The notes: generated from the sequence alone by a model not told the origin. Numbered from the stretch's first letter, positions 25,201 through 31,491 are shown. The stretch is 64,000 nt of DNA from Elgaria multicarinata webbii (GCF_023053635.1 NC_086178.1:90628226-90692225); one strand, 5' to 3'. Made by a program: numbers and translations.

Positions 25201-28200
25201 GGGAACATCCAAGCTCAGGGTAGGTCTCAGGAAGCACGGTAGGGCAGGGCAGGGCAGGGGCAGGGGGCTGGCTTGATGAGCCAAACGGCTGCCTGTGCTG
25301 CAGATTTTCTGGCCGGATAGCCTGTGCTTCCTCCTGCCATTGGGATTTATCAGCAGCTGCGATGCTCAGGGTTTTATGGGAACAAGGAACAAGGCAGTAT
25401 CATAAAGGCATCCCCTGGGTCTCTTTAAAAAATAGCTGCAGCCTCACTGTAATGGGGAGGTCAGACGTATCTGCCCAATTCATCTGCACTGCCAGCAAGA
25501 TTTGCTAGAATCTCAGTTATTACCTTTCTCTCCCCAGTCATTATTTCTATCACCTGCTAAGCATCGAAAATGTCATCAAAGTCCCCCAAAGTCTTTACGC
25601 TGTCCTTTTGTACCACTCAGCAGGGGAAAAGATATTATCTCAAGCAGGGTTTGGCACCACCAATTTCTCTAAACCATACTTAGCTTTCTGGAAAGCAGCA
25701 TGAGGTATACAATGTTCTCAGTCTAGCAGAAGATGACACAGGGGCCGGATCTACACTAGTCTTATAGCGTTGCTAGTGTCCCTTTCTAATGTGGTTCTCT
25801 GTATCGGTTCTCTGTATCACACGTGACTTACGTTTAGCTGTAACGTTACTGCAGGGCACATTGTTAAATCCTTTCCGTTGTTCTCCCTCTTCTCTGAGAG
25901 CTGCTGGGTTTGCTCCGCCCACTGCCTGCCTCATTCCTAGCCAGCAGTACAGGGCAATAGTCATAAGCACACACAAATCTCCTCCCAAAACATATTAACA
26001 CAAGTCCCAAAGAATTGCCTGCATGTGTAGGAGCCAGTTGCTTTGCCAAAGCTAAGCAGGGCTGGGTCTGGTCAGGGTTTGGATGGGAGACCAAATTGAA
26101 AACTTTTAGCAGCAGCCCCATTTAAGCCCCGCTGGTCATGAGTTTTGGACTAGGAGCAGAGACCCTTGTTAATTTTCCTGCACGGAGCTACAGCGATCCT
26201 TTGAGAGCTCCTCAGCTCCTTTGCAAAGAGGGGGTAAATGTTTAAAAAAAAGTAATAAAAAATCAACCGATGACCCAATTTGATTCAAATTTGGTATTTG
26301 AATTACTGTGCCAATTTTGGTGTCTTTACCCACAGCAGCGGCTGGGGCGAATCTTTTGCAAAAGAAGCACAATTAAGGCTGGATGCATAGGAGTACTTCA
26401 CAATCAAAGCAGATTCTAAGGTGGAAAACTTCTGAGTCCTTTGCATGCAATTGTCAGTGTTTGCACAGTATAACGCTGGTGTGATTTATCTGCTGTACAG
26501 ATAAGGTAGCAAACGGGGCGAAGGAAGGAGAACAGGAAGTGGGCGGGGCAAACCCAACAGCTCTGCTCAGAGAAGTGGGAGAGGAAAATTACCAGTAGAA
26601 CGAGGCACATGAATCTGTAGCCACGCTGGAACTAAGAAACAGAACCTGTAAGTACAACTCATTTACAACGTTGGAGACCCAGGGTCACGTGACACTGTGC
26701 ATCACAGTAACCCATTCAAAACGTTAGAATATCATCAGTGTAGATTCCCACAGGCTCTGTAACACTTTCACAGGTAAGCAAACACTCATCTTAGAGCCAC
26801 TAAACCTAGAGCTCCGAAACCCAAATGGTCCAACATCTATAAATAAATCTTTGTCATCATTGTTGGGTAATGAAAACAACTCTGCATGCATCCAGACACT
26901 AGGGGGTGATAGAGAATGTCCTGTAGCATGATCAGTTATTATTTCCTGCTCCCTCCCCTTCCTCTTCCTTCTTCGTCCTCTTCCTCTGCAACATCTCTCT
27001 CTGAAGGAAGCAAGTAACCATATCTCATGCCTTCACTCACTTACACTCACATACTCAGCTTTAGGGGATGCTTGTAGTTGAACAGTGTTAGACAGCCTTT
27101 TCTGACAATGTGTATTTAGCACTAATAAAATAAGTTGATTTGAACTTATTTTAAGCTGGCTCTGCATTTATTGCCTCCAATACTAAATGCTGTGTTGCCA
27201 CACTTTCTCAATATAAAGCAACTCTGCTGTAAATCACACCAGATTTTCCAACATTCACTTCACATGTTTGTTGTATGAGCCACAGGCCATGACAAAAGGA
27301 ACATTGCTTCATTAACTACATATAGGTGAGGAGTAAAAATAGGAATATGTATACAGTACAGTATGGACCCCAGGTTTCTCCAACATACCAACAAAATTTG
27401 CTTGAATTTTCTTTGCTTTAAATGCAAACTTCAATACTCTATAGGTCATTGCCATGCCCAGATCTGACAGTAAATAACAGACTATTTCTACATCTGAAGC
27501 AAACTCATTAGGTCCTAGGATACCATTTACAAATTTGACTTAGAGTTTTTCTACACAAGACATTTATTGTGTGCTCATCATTCCCTAATCACGATAGTTT
27601 ATGGGTTCTTTAGATAATGTTGTGATCCTCCAGTTTTTCTTCTATGTCGAAAAAACACTTTTGGCAGGGAAAATGTGGTATTATTTGTGAAAGTGAAAGA
27701 AAATGCTTTTTTCACTTGTGTATTTGCACTATTCCACTACACCATAGTGTCACCTAGAGGTTCTTTAGCAGAAAAGCAGGAAAGTGCTCAGATCTCAATT
27801 CTGCAATGAAACTGAAAGTAGATACGGCACATTAACAGCTTCGTGTAGAAAAGCCCTGATATGCCTAAACAGGGGACCTTAGATAATCCCAAATACTTAG
27901 CTTTATTATGGGCCTTTCTTAGCTGAGGGAGCCCTTTTACAATCATTAAGGATTGTCCTTTCACTTACCCGTAATCAGGTTGTCTACCAGGGTGGTTGGC
28001 ATGCAGAAGATCCCCACCAAAACATCACTGATAGCCAGGTTGAGAATAAATATATTGGTGACAGTTCTCATCTGCCGGTTCTTCAGCACAATGAAGCACA
28101 CCAGCATGTTACCGATCATGCACATGAAGAAGATAAAGACATAGGCAACTATGAACATGGCAGCCACTGGAGACGAATGCTGATAGTAGGAGGAGAAGGT

Positions 28201-31200
28201 ATAGTTGCCCTTGTAGACCTGGCCATGGCTTTCATTCTTAGAGAATGGTGGACTGCTGTTAGTAGGGTGGAAAGTGTCACCTAAAGTTGGGGTGCAGTTG
28301 GGGGGGGGAGGGGGGAGGAAGAAACAAAAAATAAACTTGTAATTCAAAAGAAAGTATACAGGAGTCCCTGTGGTAGGGCAGTCAAGAGGTGAAAAGAGTG
28401 AGTGAGCTCTTCCTTTGGGTCCTGAAAACTCAGAGGTGCAAAATATGGCCTGCCTGGGATCCCAGTTCAGCCCTCCAGGGTTTCCCAGAATTAGGGTGAC
28501 CATATGGAAAGGAGGACAGGGCTCCTGTATCTTTAACAGTTGTATGGAAGAGGGGATTTCAGCTGGTGTCGTTTGTAGGCATGCAGCACCTGGGGAAATT
28601 CCCTTTTCATCATAACAGTTAAAGATGCAGGAGCCCTGCCCTCTTGACCAGATACACAAGAGGGCAGGGCCCCTGCAGCTTTAACTGTTGTGATGAAAAG
28701 GGAATTTACCAAGTGTTGCATGACTACAAATGACACCAGCTGAAATTTCCTTTTCTACACAACTGTTAAAGATACAGGAGCCCTGTCCTCCTTTCCATAT
28801 GGTCACCCTACCCAGAATTCCATGCATCTTCCCATGGCCCCACCCCCTTTTCCCCGACCACTGATTGTTTGACAGTTTTCCTGCTTTTCTGCTGTTTTCT
28901 CCACCATTTTAAATGCCTCTCTCCTAAAGCTTAATTACTGACAGTAAGACCTGTAAGCTAAAATATGCCAGCAGGTTAGCCTACCACACTTGTATTCCCT
29001 GGAATGTACCCCTCAAGATCTTCTCCGTGGCAGAAAGAGGTCTGCACCCCTAAACTTTAGTGCCAGTTTATAAAAGCAGCAACATTAAATAGTAACGTTC
29101 TCCCTGGGACTTGTCTATACAGCTTGTTTACCCCGACCTAAATGTGCATATTCACGTTTCGGGGCACACGACTCAGCCATCCATTCACCATAGTGCTGAG
29201 TTTTAACATGATAATGCGCATATTCACATTCGCGATTTACCGCGACTTTTAGGTCACGTCTGAGTTTGCACCGCGTTATGGTTATGTATCTTTGGGGGAG
29301 TTAAATAGCATTTTGACATGTGGGTGGATCTTTGAGCGTAGGACAAAGTGATTGGCTGATTCCCCGGCTTCCTGGCAAAAATTGAACCCACATCTATTGG
29401 CACAGCCAGATTAAGATGGGAATGATCCCATTTTAGAAAAACAAAATAAGTAGGGAGAAGTCATAGGAGAGAAAATCAAGGAGAAGATGCCATTTTTTCC
29501 TAGCTCTTTTTTCATTGTACATTGGGATCAACTCCTTACATATCGCAAAGGTACTTTGGTGCTACAATCTGGGGGATTTGGGAGCCATTTTGTTATTAGT
29601 GAATAGACCAGATTTCCTTAAGCTTCCCCTCCAGATGTGTTGGGCTACATCCACCATAATCCTTGACTGTTAACAGTGCTGGTTGGAGCTGATGGGAGTT
29701 GGAGTAAAAACATCTGTAGGGCACCATCTTGGGGAAGGCTGGTGTAGAAGCAAAGTCAATCCAAATGGACGTGGCATTTTCCTCTCAAAAGTGAGGGAGA
29801 ACGATAGACAGAGATCCATTGCTCACACACATACCTCCCATTCCCATACTGAGATTGGCAAAGGCCACACCACCCAGAGTCAGAGGCTAGAAGTAGATTT
29901 TGCATCCACCCCATGAGACCCCTTTGAAATGAATTTAATGTAAAGGACACTGCTGGGGCAGAAGCAACACAAAACCTTGATCCTGACATTTGGGTTATTA
30001 GTGTCTGGGAAAAGGGGGCAGGTTTGGGACATCATCCACCCCACTCATTCAAACATGAGATCCCCCACTTGCATAGGGTGACCATATGAAAAGGAGGACA
30101 GGGCTCCTGTATCTTTAACAGTTGTATTGAAAAGGGAATTTCAGCAGGTGTCATTTGTATATATGGAGAACCTGGTGAAATTCCCTCTTCATCACACCAG
30201 TTAAAGCTGCAGGTGCCCTGCCCTCTTTTAAATCTGGTCACTCTAGTATAGTTCCTGCAGCTTTAACTGTTGTGATGAAGAGGGAATTTCACCAGGTTCT
30301 CTATTTATACAAATGACACCTGCTGAAAAACCCTTTTCTATGCAACTGTTAAAGATACAGGAGCCCTGTCCTCCTTTTCATATGGTCATCCTACGTTTGC
30401 ATCTGTAATGGCACAGTCCTAAGAGGGCTACACCATTTGATTTTTCAGTCCTTGAAGCAGTGACAAAATATAGATTGCCATGGTTTTCTTTTTTGGAACT
30501 CCTGCAATTTTCTATTAAAACACTGTAATAAATGAGAATGACTTGGGTTCTTTTGGAACTCTATAATGCTTTCCCTGTGCCAAGTATGGTCTATTCCCCC
30601 TTTCACCATTGCATTGAGGACTCGTGTAGAGTGCAGGATTCCCCATCTCTGATTTGGCATCGTACAACACAACCCAGAGGTAGAGGAAGTGTTTCATGTA
30701 TATATAGGCAGATACTTTTTGTCCCATGAGATCTTCATGGTGAATGCTGCTAGCCGTATGCACTCCGCAGCCTAGACTGACCTGGACTGCTTGGATTGTA
30801 CCAAATGCTAAAATGCTACTTCCTGCCCTGCTAAAAGAGAGACACACACAGAGAGAGATGGCAGGGTTCTGGGCCATCCAGAAGAAATACCTCCAAACCT
30901 AAAAGTTGTTTTAACAACAACAACACCTTATCAAAAATGTAAAAGATTGAGCAGGTGCTTCACCATCTGTAGTGAATATTGTCTACTTCAGTCTTCCCCA
31001 GTGTAGTGCTCTCCAGATGTGTTTGGATTCCAAGCCACAGCCATCATAGACAATGGATGGGAATGATGGGAGTTGTAGTCCAAACATCCAGAGGGCACCA
31101 CATTTGGGAAGGGTGGTCTAGTTGCTTTGAAACAGTTGCCCAGGAACAGTTGCAAAGAAACATTTACAAGGTATTTGGGTGCACCAGTTGCATGAGCAGT

Positions 31201-31491
31201 AGACCACGGATGGATTTTGGTTGCTCATCCCCTCTTTTCCTCTTTAGTTCCCCAAAATAAAGGTCCATATTTTTGCACATGGGAAACTGCTGCAAAAAGA
31301 GAAGAAAAGAAAAGTTCTTTCCAATTGCTAGTTCATTTTATGTCACTACTTAATTCCACAGACTTTGGATTCATTACAGGAGGAAAAAATCCACTTGATT
31401 CTTTAAAAGGCTTTGGATCAGACCCTAAACAGACCACGTTTTTCTTACAAAGAAATAAGAATCCGGAGCCCTTACCTTCCTCATCTTCCAT
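4287..31491 (-). CDS. NPFFR1: Neuropeptide FF receptor 1, complete four-exon gene
   Basis: Class A GPCR for RFamide peptides (neuropeptide FF, RFRP/GnIH), acting at the plasma membrane and classically Gi/o-coupled. Coding exons 31491-31476, 28280-27969, 7351-7252 and 5178-4287 join to 1320 nt, giving 439 residues and a stop; human NPFFR1 is 430. Seen in the protein: three N-glycosylation sequons in the N-terminus (N13, N31 and N21-E-S), N63 in TM1, D91 in TM2, C118 and C205 for the TM3-ECL2 disulfide, ERF at 142-144 in place of DRY, W287-L-P289 in TM6, NPIIY at 329-333, and a possible palmitoyl site at C353. TM1-TM2, the segment around ERFRC and the C-terminal tail (ARNGRVAHHGL, then PAWDM) match human NPFFR1 as I recall it better than NPFFR2. 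All introns are GT-AG with phases 1, 1 and 2. No disabling change is seen. NPFFR2 is the only serious alternative and is disfavoured by the tail. Confidence 0.96.
5250..5602. mobile_element. Palindromic MITE (TTCAGACAACACACTAACCC type) in intron 3
   Basis: The left end TCAGGCAACACACTAACCCA and the reversed right end TTCAGACATCATGCTAACCC are inverted copies, and CATTCAGTGGTTGA recurs near both ends. It lies only about 70 bp from the acceptor of NPFFR1 exon 4. Probably hAT-derived; related in style to 58164-58698. Confidence 0.65.
5838..5985 (+). mobile_element. 3' part of a tRNA-derived SINE with (ATT)n tail
   Basis: Carries the SINE body words CTACCTCACAGGATTCTTGT and CTGAGCTCCTTGGGAG, then about 50 bases of ATT. 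The tRNA-like head is absent, so this is a truncated copy. Confidence 0.65.
6382..6506. mobile_element. Palindromic hAT MITE, family P
   Basis: Ends CAGACTTCCCCAACC and GGTTGGGGGAGGCTG are inverted. Exact 8-bp target duplication GCCTACAC at 6374-6381 and 6507-6514. About 125 bp, no coding capacity. Confidence 0.85.
6873..6945. mobile_element. Family P fragment
   Basis: CAGCCTTCCCCAACCAGATG followed by TGTTGGAATATAGCTGCCAT; one arm only, with an internal deletion. Confidence 0.5.
7033..7165. mobile_element. Family P-related palindromic repeat
   Basis: GCCCTCCAGATGCTTTGGCC is mirrored by CAAAACATGTGGGCGGAAGGC, and the right end reads AAGTTGCCCATCCCTA. It lies about 85 bp downstream of the exon 3 donor, in intron 3. 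Confidence 0.6.
7252..7351 (-). CDS. NPFFR1: NPFFR1 coding exon 3 (TM3)
   Basis: This 100-bp exon encodes GWPFDVIMCKMSGLVQG and then SVSASVFTLVAIAVE, ending with two bases of Arg143. It carries the TM3 disulfide cysteine (C118). The acceptor is CCATTCCAG ending at 7352 and the donor is GTAAGT starting at 7251. Both junction codons are completed in frame by the neighbouring exons. No start codon lies in this frame, so a simple ORF search misses it. Confidence 0.95.
7655..7735. mobile_element. Family P half-element
   Basis: GGGGAGTTGTAGTACAATTC, ATCTGGATGGCACCAGGTTG: only the right arm of the palindrome is recognisable. In intron 2. Confidence 0.5.
7769..8635. mobile_element. Palindromic hAT element, family Q, split by a GC-rich MITE
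   Basis: Begins TAGGGTGACCATATG, ends CATATGGTCAGCCTA, with perfect 8-bp target duplication GGCAGGAC at 7761-7768 and 8636-8643. Family Q elements are about 320 bp in the uninterrupted copies; here a 544-bp element (7919-8462) sits near the centre. Confidence 0.85.
7919..8462. mobile_element. GC-rich foldback MITE (Harbinger-like) nested in family Q
   Basis: Terminal inverted repeats GGGCCCTTCCACACGCCGTA and its complement at 8443-8462, flanked by CTA at 7916-7918 and 8463-8465, a 3-bp duplication as in PIF/Harbinger elements. Nearly the whole 544 bp folds into a long GC-rich hairpin containing GCCGCC-rich and CTCCGACCTGGGTCGCTCTT arms. No coding capacity. The superfamily is inferred from duplication length and terminus only. 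Confidence 0.75.
8651..8865 (-). mobile_element. CR1 LINE 3' end
   Basis: Starts TAAGAACATAAGAAGAGCCC, then TGCTGGATCACACCAAGGGC and CCATCTAGTCC, which I recognise as the reverse complement of a common sauropsid CR1 3' end. It abuts the target duplication of the family Q element. Confidence 0.7.
8866..10369. other. Intron 2 stretch with little recognisable content
   Basis: About 1.5 kb. A weak copy of the AAGTAAGCCCCATGGAGTTC repeat lies at about 9145-9216. The rest, including 9290-9480 and 9700-10260, reads as unique moderately AT-rich sequence with no exon, RNA gene or repeat I can name. Confidence 0.5.
10370..11326 (-). mobile_element. Possible LTR fossil
   Basis: On the minus strand the block opens TGTCAGGATTCTCAGGG at 11326, has a CTTTATAAGCTGGAGC box near 11090 and CAATAAAAGAAGTCTC near 10400, an order like U3, TATA, poly(A) in an LTR. 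No internal coding region and no convincing target duplication. Old, fragmentary; could instead be unique intron sequence. Confidence 0.3.
11634..11705. repeat. Compound (AAT)n(AAC)n microsatellite
   Basis: About 38 bases of AAT switching cleanly to about 34 bases of AAC. Confidence 0.95.
11868..12072 (+). mobile_element. Short MITE with TTCCAGATGAGGC terminus, copy 2
   Basis: Left end TTCCAGATGAGGCTTTTATA; right end GAGCCCTCCATCTGGAAG is its imperfect inverse. Shares CCATTCACAGAATTTTACAG and ATCCATTAAGG with the copy at 1047-1230. Confidence 0.6.
12118..12465. repeat. Inverted-repeat retroelement remnant with hammerhead-like cores
   Basis: Arms at about 12118-12240 and 12345-12465 are inverted copies around a ~105-bp spacer. 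Each arm carries a motif of hammerhead-ribozyme type: on the minus strand CTGAAGA (12201-12195), a GGAT/ATCC hairpin, then GAAA (12180-12177); on the plus strand a similar but degenerate copy at 12383-12407. In both, AGCTC just before the motif can pair with GAGCT four bases after GAAA, as stem I would. Inverted terminal copies with hammerheads are known from Penelope-like elements, which is my inferred source. Confidence 0.5.
12951..13507 (+). mobile_element. Family R repeat, copy 1
   Basis: Runs from GCTTTATCACACCAGCGTTA to CAGGTCCGTGGGATGAAAC. Shares the whole order of blocks with copies at 21575 and 35111, in opposite orientation: TGCAATCACTGC, ACTCCGAAGTTTTCCAG, TTTATAATCTGCTTT, GGGGGCGCAGGAGCAGG, AAAGATAAAGACATCAAAA, CCCCTTAAACCC, GGGGATAATTCAAGGGAAAC. 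A ~55-bp internal duplication of the CTGAAGTTTTCCAG block is seen at 13000-13090. Weak inverted ends suggest a DNA transposon. Confidence 0.7.
13946..14190 (+). mobile_element. L2-type LINE 3' end, copy 1
   Basis: The C-terminal peptide LAFKKAIKTDLFWQAYPVEF is followed by a stop, an AT-rich 3' UTR, ATCAAAATGGAGACGCGGGT and AAGAAATAAATTGATGATG. The same 3' end recurs at 18487 and 19173. Confidence 0.7.
14191..16313. other. Intron 2 stretch, mostly unique
   Basis: About 2.1 kb without a repeat I can name. The block at about 14810-15060 (ATTTCGACAAATTATGGTTT onward) is balanced in composition and free of simple repeats, so it is a candidate conserved non-coding element, judged by appearance only. 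Confidence 0.3.
16314..16486. mobile_element. Palindromic MITE, family S, copy 1
   Basis: Ends GGCCCCATACAGAAGACACC and the complement of GTGTCTTCTGAACAGGGCC. The inner words CTTAAACCATGG and CCATGGTTTAAGG repeat in inverted pairs, giving nested hairpins. Second copy at 18247-18481. Confidence 0.75.
16487..17825. other. Intron 2 stretch, AT-rich, with a possible LTR-like segment
   Basis: Contains an AT-rich self-complementary patch around 17470-17530 (ATTAATATT repeats) and a C/T-rich segment at about 16860-17170 that resembles U5-like leader sequence of an old LTR element without firm boundaries. No exon is seen. Confidence 0.3.
17826..18172 (+). mobile_element. Non-autonomous hAT (Charlie-like) element, copy 2
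   Basis: AGAGGTTCGGAACCTCTTTC start, then AAAGCTCTTACTGCCAGTAG and the GGAAGGGGGCATGGC block as in 359-691. A short (AAT)n run is embedded at about 17938-17957. Confidence 0.65.
18247..18481. mobile_element. Palindromic MITE, family S, copy 2
   Basis: GGCCCCGTTTAGAAGACACC at the left is mirrored by GGCGTCTTCTGAATGGGGCC at the right. Two nested inverted pairs (TTCAGAAGAAACCTTAAACC and its inverse near the centre) make a 235-bp hairpin. No target duplication could be fixed. Confidence 0.8.
18487..18677 (+). mobile_element. L2-type LINE 3' end, copy 2, left part
   Basis: Closely matches 13946-14110 (CTAGCATTCAAGAAAGCTAT, GGCAGGCCTATCCAGTGGAA). Interrupted at 18677 by the element at 18678-19167 and resumed at 19173. 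Confidence 0.75.
18678..19167 (+). mobile_element. Solo LTR fossil inside an L2 3' end
   Basis: A ~490-bp block opening TGTTGTATCCTGG, flanked by GTTCC at 18673-18677 and 19168-19172. It has CCTATAAAAAGGATTG as a TATA-like box and no coding region. The 5-bp duplication and layout fit a solo LTR of an LTR retroelement. It is younger than the L2 copy it splits. Confidence 0.55.
19168..19258 (+). mobile_element. L2-type LINE 3' end, copy 2, right part with (ATT)n tail
   Basis: CTCGATCAGAATAGAGAGGC then GGGTAAGAAATA, equivalent to the end of the copy at 13946-14190, then about 48 bases of ATT. Confidence 0.75.
19275..19422. mobile_element. Short hAT-like MITE (CAGTGGTGGCTGGTGGCTC)
   Basis: CAGTGGTGGCTGGTGGCTC at the left is mirrored by GGAGCCACCAGCCCCCTCTG at the right, about 145 bp apart. 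A related right end, GAGCCAGCAACCTCCACTGG, occurs near 47003-47022. Confidence 0.65.
19913..20038. mobile_element. Near-perfect palindromic hAT MITE, family P
   Basis: 126 bp, CAGCCTTCCTCAACCTGGGG to its exact inverse, with about two mismatches between the ~61-base arms. Exact 8-bp target duplication GTCTATAG at 19905-19912 and 20039-20046. Looks like a recent insertion. Confidence 0.9.
20047..21574. other. Intron 2 stretch, possible LTR-like segment
   Basis: Mostly AT-rich sequence with no exon. On the minus strand AAATAAAATATTTCATACC near 21040 followed by a CTCCTGTACCTCTGG stretch is suggestive of an LTR R-U5 region, but ends and duplications are not evident. Confidence 0.25.
21575..22090 (-). 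mobile_element. Family R repeat, copy 2
   Basis: GGCTTCATCCCATGTACCCA at one end, CTGGTGTGATGAAGCT at the other; these ends are weakly inverted. Block order is as in copy 1 but reversed, including AATTTTGATGTCTTTATCTT, CTTGCGCCCCCAGTGG and AACTGGAAAACTTCGGAGTC. Confidence 0.75.
22340..22450 (+). repeat. Retroelement remnant with hammerhead-like motif
   Basis: CTGATGA at 22351-22357 is followed by a perfect 6-bp hairpin GTGGAC/GTCCAC (22359-22364 with 22369-22374), then an A-rich GAAA-like box, GCTTGTGC, and ATAATAAATTTGTTAGTC. This matches a repeat I recall as widespread in amniotes. The core fits the hammerhead layout but departs from consensus at about two positions, so it is probably inactive. 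Confidence 0.5.
22451..23082. other. Intron 2 stretch, no feature recognised
   Basis: About 630 bp of mixed composition. Short frames in it carry no recognisable domain. Confidence 0.4.
23083..23455 (+). mobile_element. Possible solo LTR fossil
   Basis: Opens TGTATGTGCCTGAATG, has TGGGTATAAATATACC near 23350 as a TATA box and ACTCAATAAAACAGAG near 23431 as a poly(A) signal about 80 bp downstream. No coding content; the left boundary is a guess. Confidence 0.4.
23456..23630 (+). mobile_element. LINE/SINE 3' tail (TTGTAAGCC...GGCGGCATAAAAACC)
   Basis: CTTTTAGATTGTAAGCCTTT, GGGCAGGGACTGTCAAG, GCCGCCGTGAGAGCC, then TAAATAAATAAATA. An inverted-orientation copy of the same tail lies at 55012-55170. 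Confidence 0.65.
24339..24472. mobile_element. Palindromic hAT MITE, family P
   Basis: CAGCCTTTCCCAACCTGGAG, CCCTCCAGATGTTTTAGATT on the left, inverted on the right as CTAAAACTTGTGGAGGACAC. More diverged than the copy at 19913. Confidence 0.75.
24950..25196 (+). mobile_element. Full-length tRNA-derived SINE (Sauria-like)
   Basis: Head GGTGTAGTGGCTAAAGTGTT with GGGTTCTAGTCCCCACT as the B-box region, body CTACCTCACAGGGTTGTTGT, end AGGATATAAATGTACAAATA with a TAAA tail. Pol III boxes A and B are recognisable by eye. Confidence 0.85.
26045..26140 (+). mobile_element. 5S rRNA-derived SINE fragment
   Basis: CAAAGCTAAGCAGGGCTGGG, TCTGGTCAGGGTTTGGATGG and GAGACC follow 5S rRNA from about position 45 to 92, which spans its internal promoter. 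The 5' third of 5S is missing. It is a SINE or pseudogene piece, not a functional 5S gene. Confidence 0.7.
26218..26486 (-). mobile_element. Family R repeat, copy 3 (internally deleted)
   Basis: CCGATGACCCAATTTGATTC, AATTTTGGTGTCTTTACC, then TGGAAAACTTCTGAGTCC and TATAACGCTGGTGTGAT, with the central block missing relative to copies 2 and 4. Sits inside the element at 25743-26757. Confidence 0.65.
26758..27543. other. Intron 2 stretch, no feature recognised
   Basis: About 790 bp. It includes a C/T-rich patch (about 26940-26990) and AT-rich sequence. No exon or named repeat seen. Confidence 0.4.
27544..27860. mobile_element. MITE with TTTTTCTACAC termini
   Basis: AGAGTTTTTCTACACAAG at the left and TTCGTGTAGAAAAGCCCT at the right are inverted, about 315 bp apart, about 110 bp from the exon 2 donor. 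No target duplication could be fixed. Confidence 0.6.
27969..28280 (-). CDS. NPFFR1: NPFFR1 coding exon 2 (N-terminus, TM1, TM2)
   Basis: Encodes residues 6 (split) to 110 (split): the glycosylated extracellular tail, the conserved FSSYYQHSSPVAAMF block, TM1, the first intracellular loop and TM2 with SDVLVGIFCMP. The acceptor is CCAACTTTAG at 28290-28281 and the donor is GTAAGT starting at 27968. The polypyrimidine tract is an unusual near-pure C run (minus strand) at about 28300-28317. The frame runs open well upstream of the acceptor, but that extension lacks any NPFFR similarity and is intron. Confidence 0.95.
28425..28990 (-). mobile_element. Non-autonomous hAT (Charlie-like) element, copy 3, split
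   Basis: AACTCAGAGGTGCAAAATATG through CCAGGGTTTCCCAGAAT, then a family Q insertion, then CAGAATTCCATGCATC, CTAAAGCTTAATTACTGACA and GTAAGACC. Orientation is reverse to copy 1. Confidence 0.65.
28492..28810. mobile_element. Palindromic hAT element, family Q, intact copy
   Basis: TAGGGTGACCATATGGAAAG to its inverse, 319 bp, with perfect 8-bp duplication CCCAGAAT at 28484-28491 and 28811-28818. Inserted in another hAT copy in intron 1. Confidence 0.92.
28991..29620. other. Intron 1 stretch, possible MITE remnant
   Basis: Contains GGGACTTGTCTATACAGC near 29104, a Harbinger-like terminus, and CpG-bearing TTCACGTTTCGGGG and CGCGATTTACCGCGAC words, but I cannot find a matching right end. Otherwise nothing recognised. 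Confidence 0.3.
29622..29744. mobile_element. Family P palindromic MITE, diverged
   Basis: CCCCTCCAGATGTGTTGGGC on the left and CATCTGTAGGGCACCATC, TTGGGGAAGGCTGG on the right. Confidence 0.6.
30074..30393. mobile_element. Palindromic hAT element, family Q
   Basis: 320 bp with TAGGGTGACCATATG and CATATGGTCATCCTA ends. Flanks CACTTGCA and CGTTTGCA agree at 6 of 8. In intron 1. Confidence 0.88.
30989..31121. mobile_element. Family P palindromic MITE, diverged
   Basis: CAGTCTTCCCCAGTGTAGTG at the left, GTCCAAACATCCAGAGGGCA with ATTTGGGAAGGGTGG at the right; about 350 bp from the NPFFR1 start exon, in intron 1. Confidence 0.6.
31476..31491 (-). CDS. NPFFR1: NPFFR1 coding exon 1 (start codon)
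   Basis: The ATG at 31491-31489 sits in a good Kozak context (ATC before it, G after it). The exon encodes MEDEE plus the first base of Gly6, then GTAAGG forms the donor at 31475. Joined to exon 2 it reads MEDEEGDTFHP, parallel to the human start MEGEPSQPP. Only 16 coding bases lie here, so it falls below ordinary ORF length. A CCCTGTACAG about 30 bp upstream of the ATG could be an acceptor, which would put more 5' UTR in another exon; this is not resolved. Confidence 0.85.

Larger units (their letters stand above)
25743..26757. mobile_element. Long palindromic DNA transposon, family T, with nested repeats
   Basis: The left end GGCCGGATCTACACTAG is mirrored by CAGTGTAGATTCCCAC at the right. 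Inner arms also match inverted: TGCTGGGTTTGCTCCGCCCA (about 25902) against CGGGGCAAACCCAACAG (about 26545). Between the arms lie a 5S-rRNA-like stretch (26045-26095) and a partial family R copy (26218-26486). A short element with the same terminus is at 51163-51302. No transposase frame. Confidence 0.65.

Noticed and set aside
26045-26095. Functional 5S rRNA gene
   Set aside because: The first third of 5S and the terminator are missing; it is a fragment within nested repeats.
28281-28659. Upstream extension of the exon 2 frame (232-aa ORF)
   Set aside because: A good acceptor at 28281 and the match of the joined exon 1 to the family start show this part is intron and hAT sequence.
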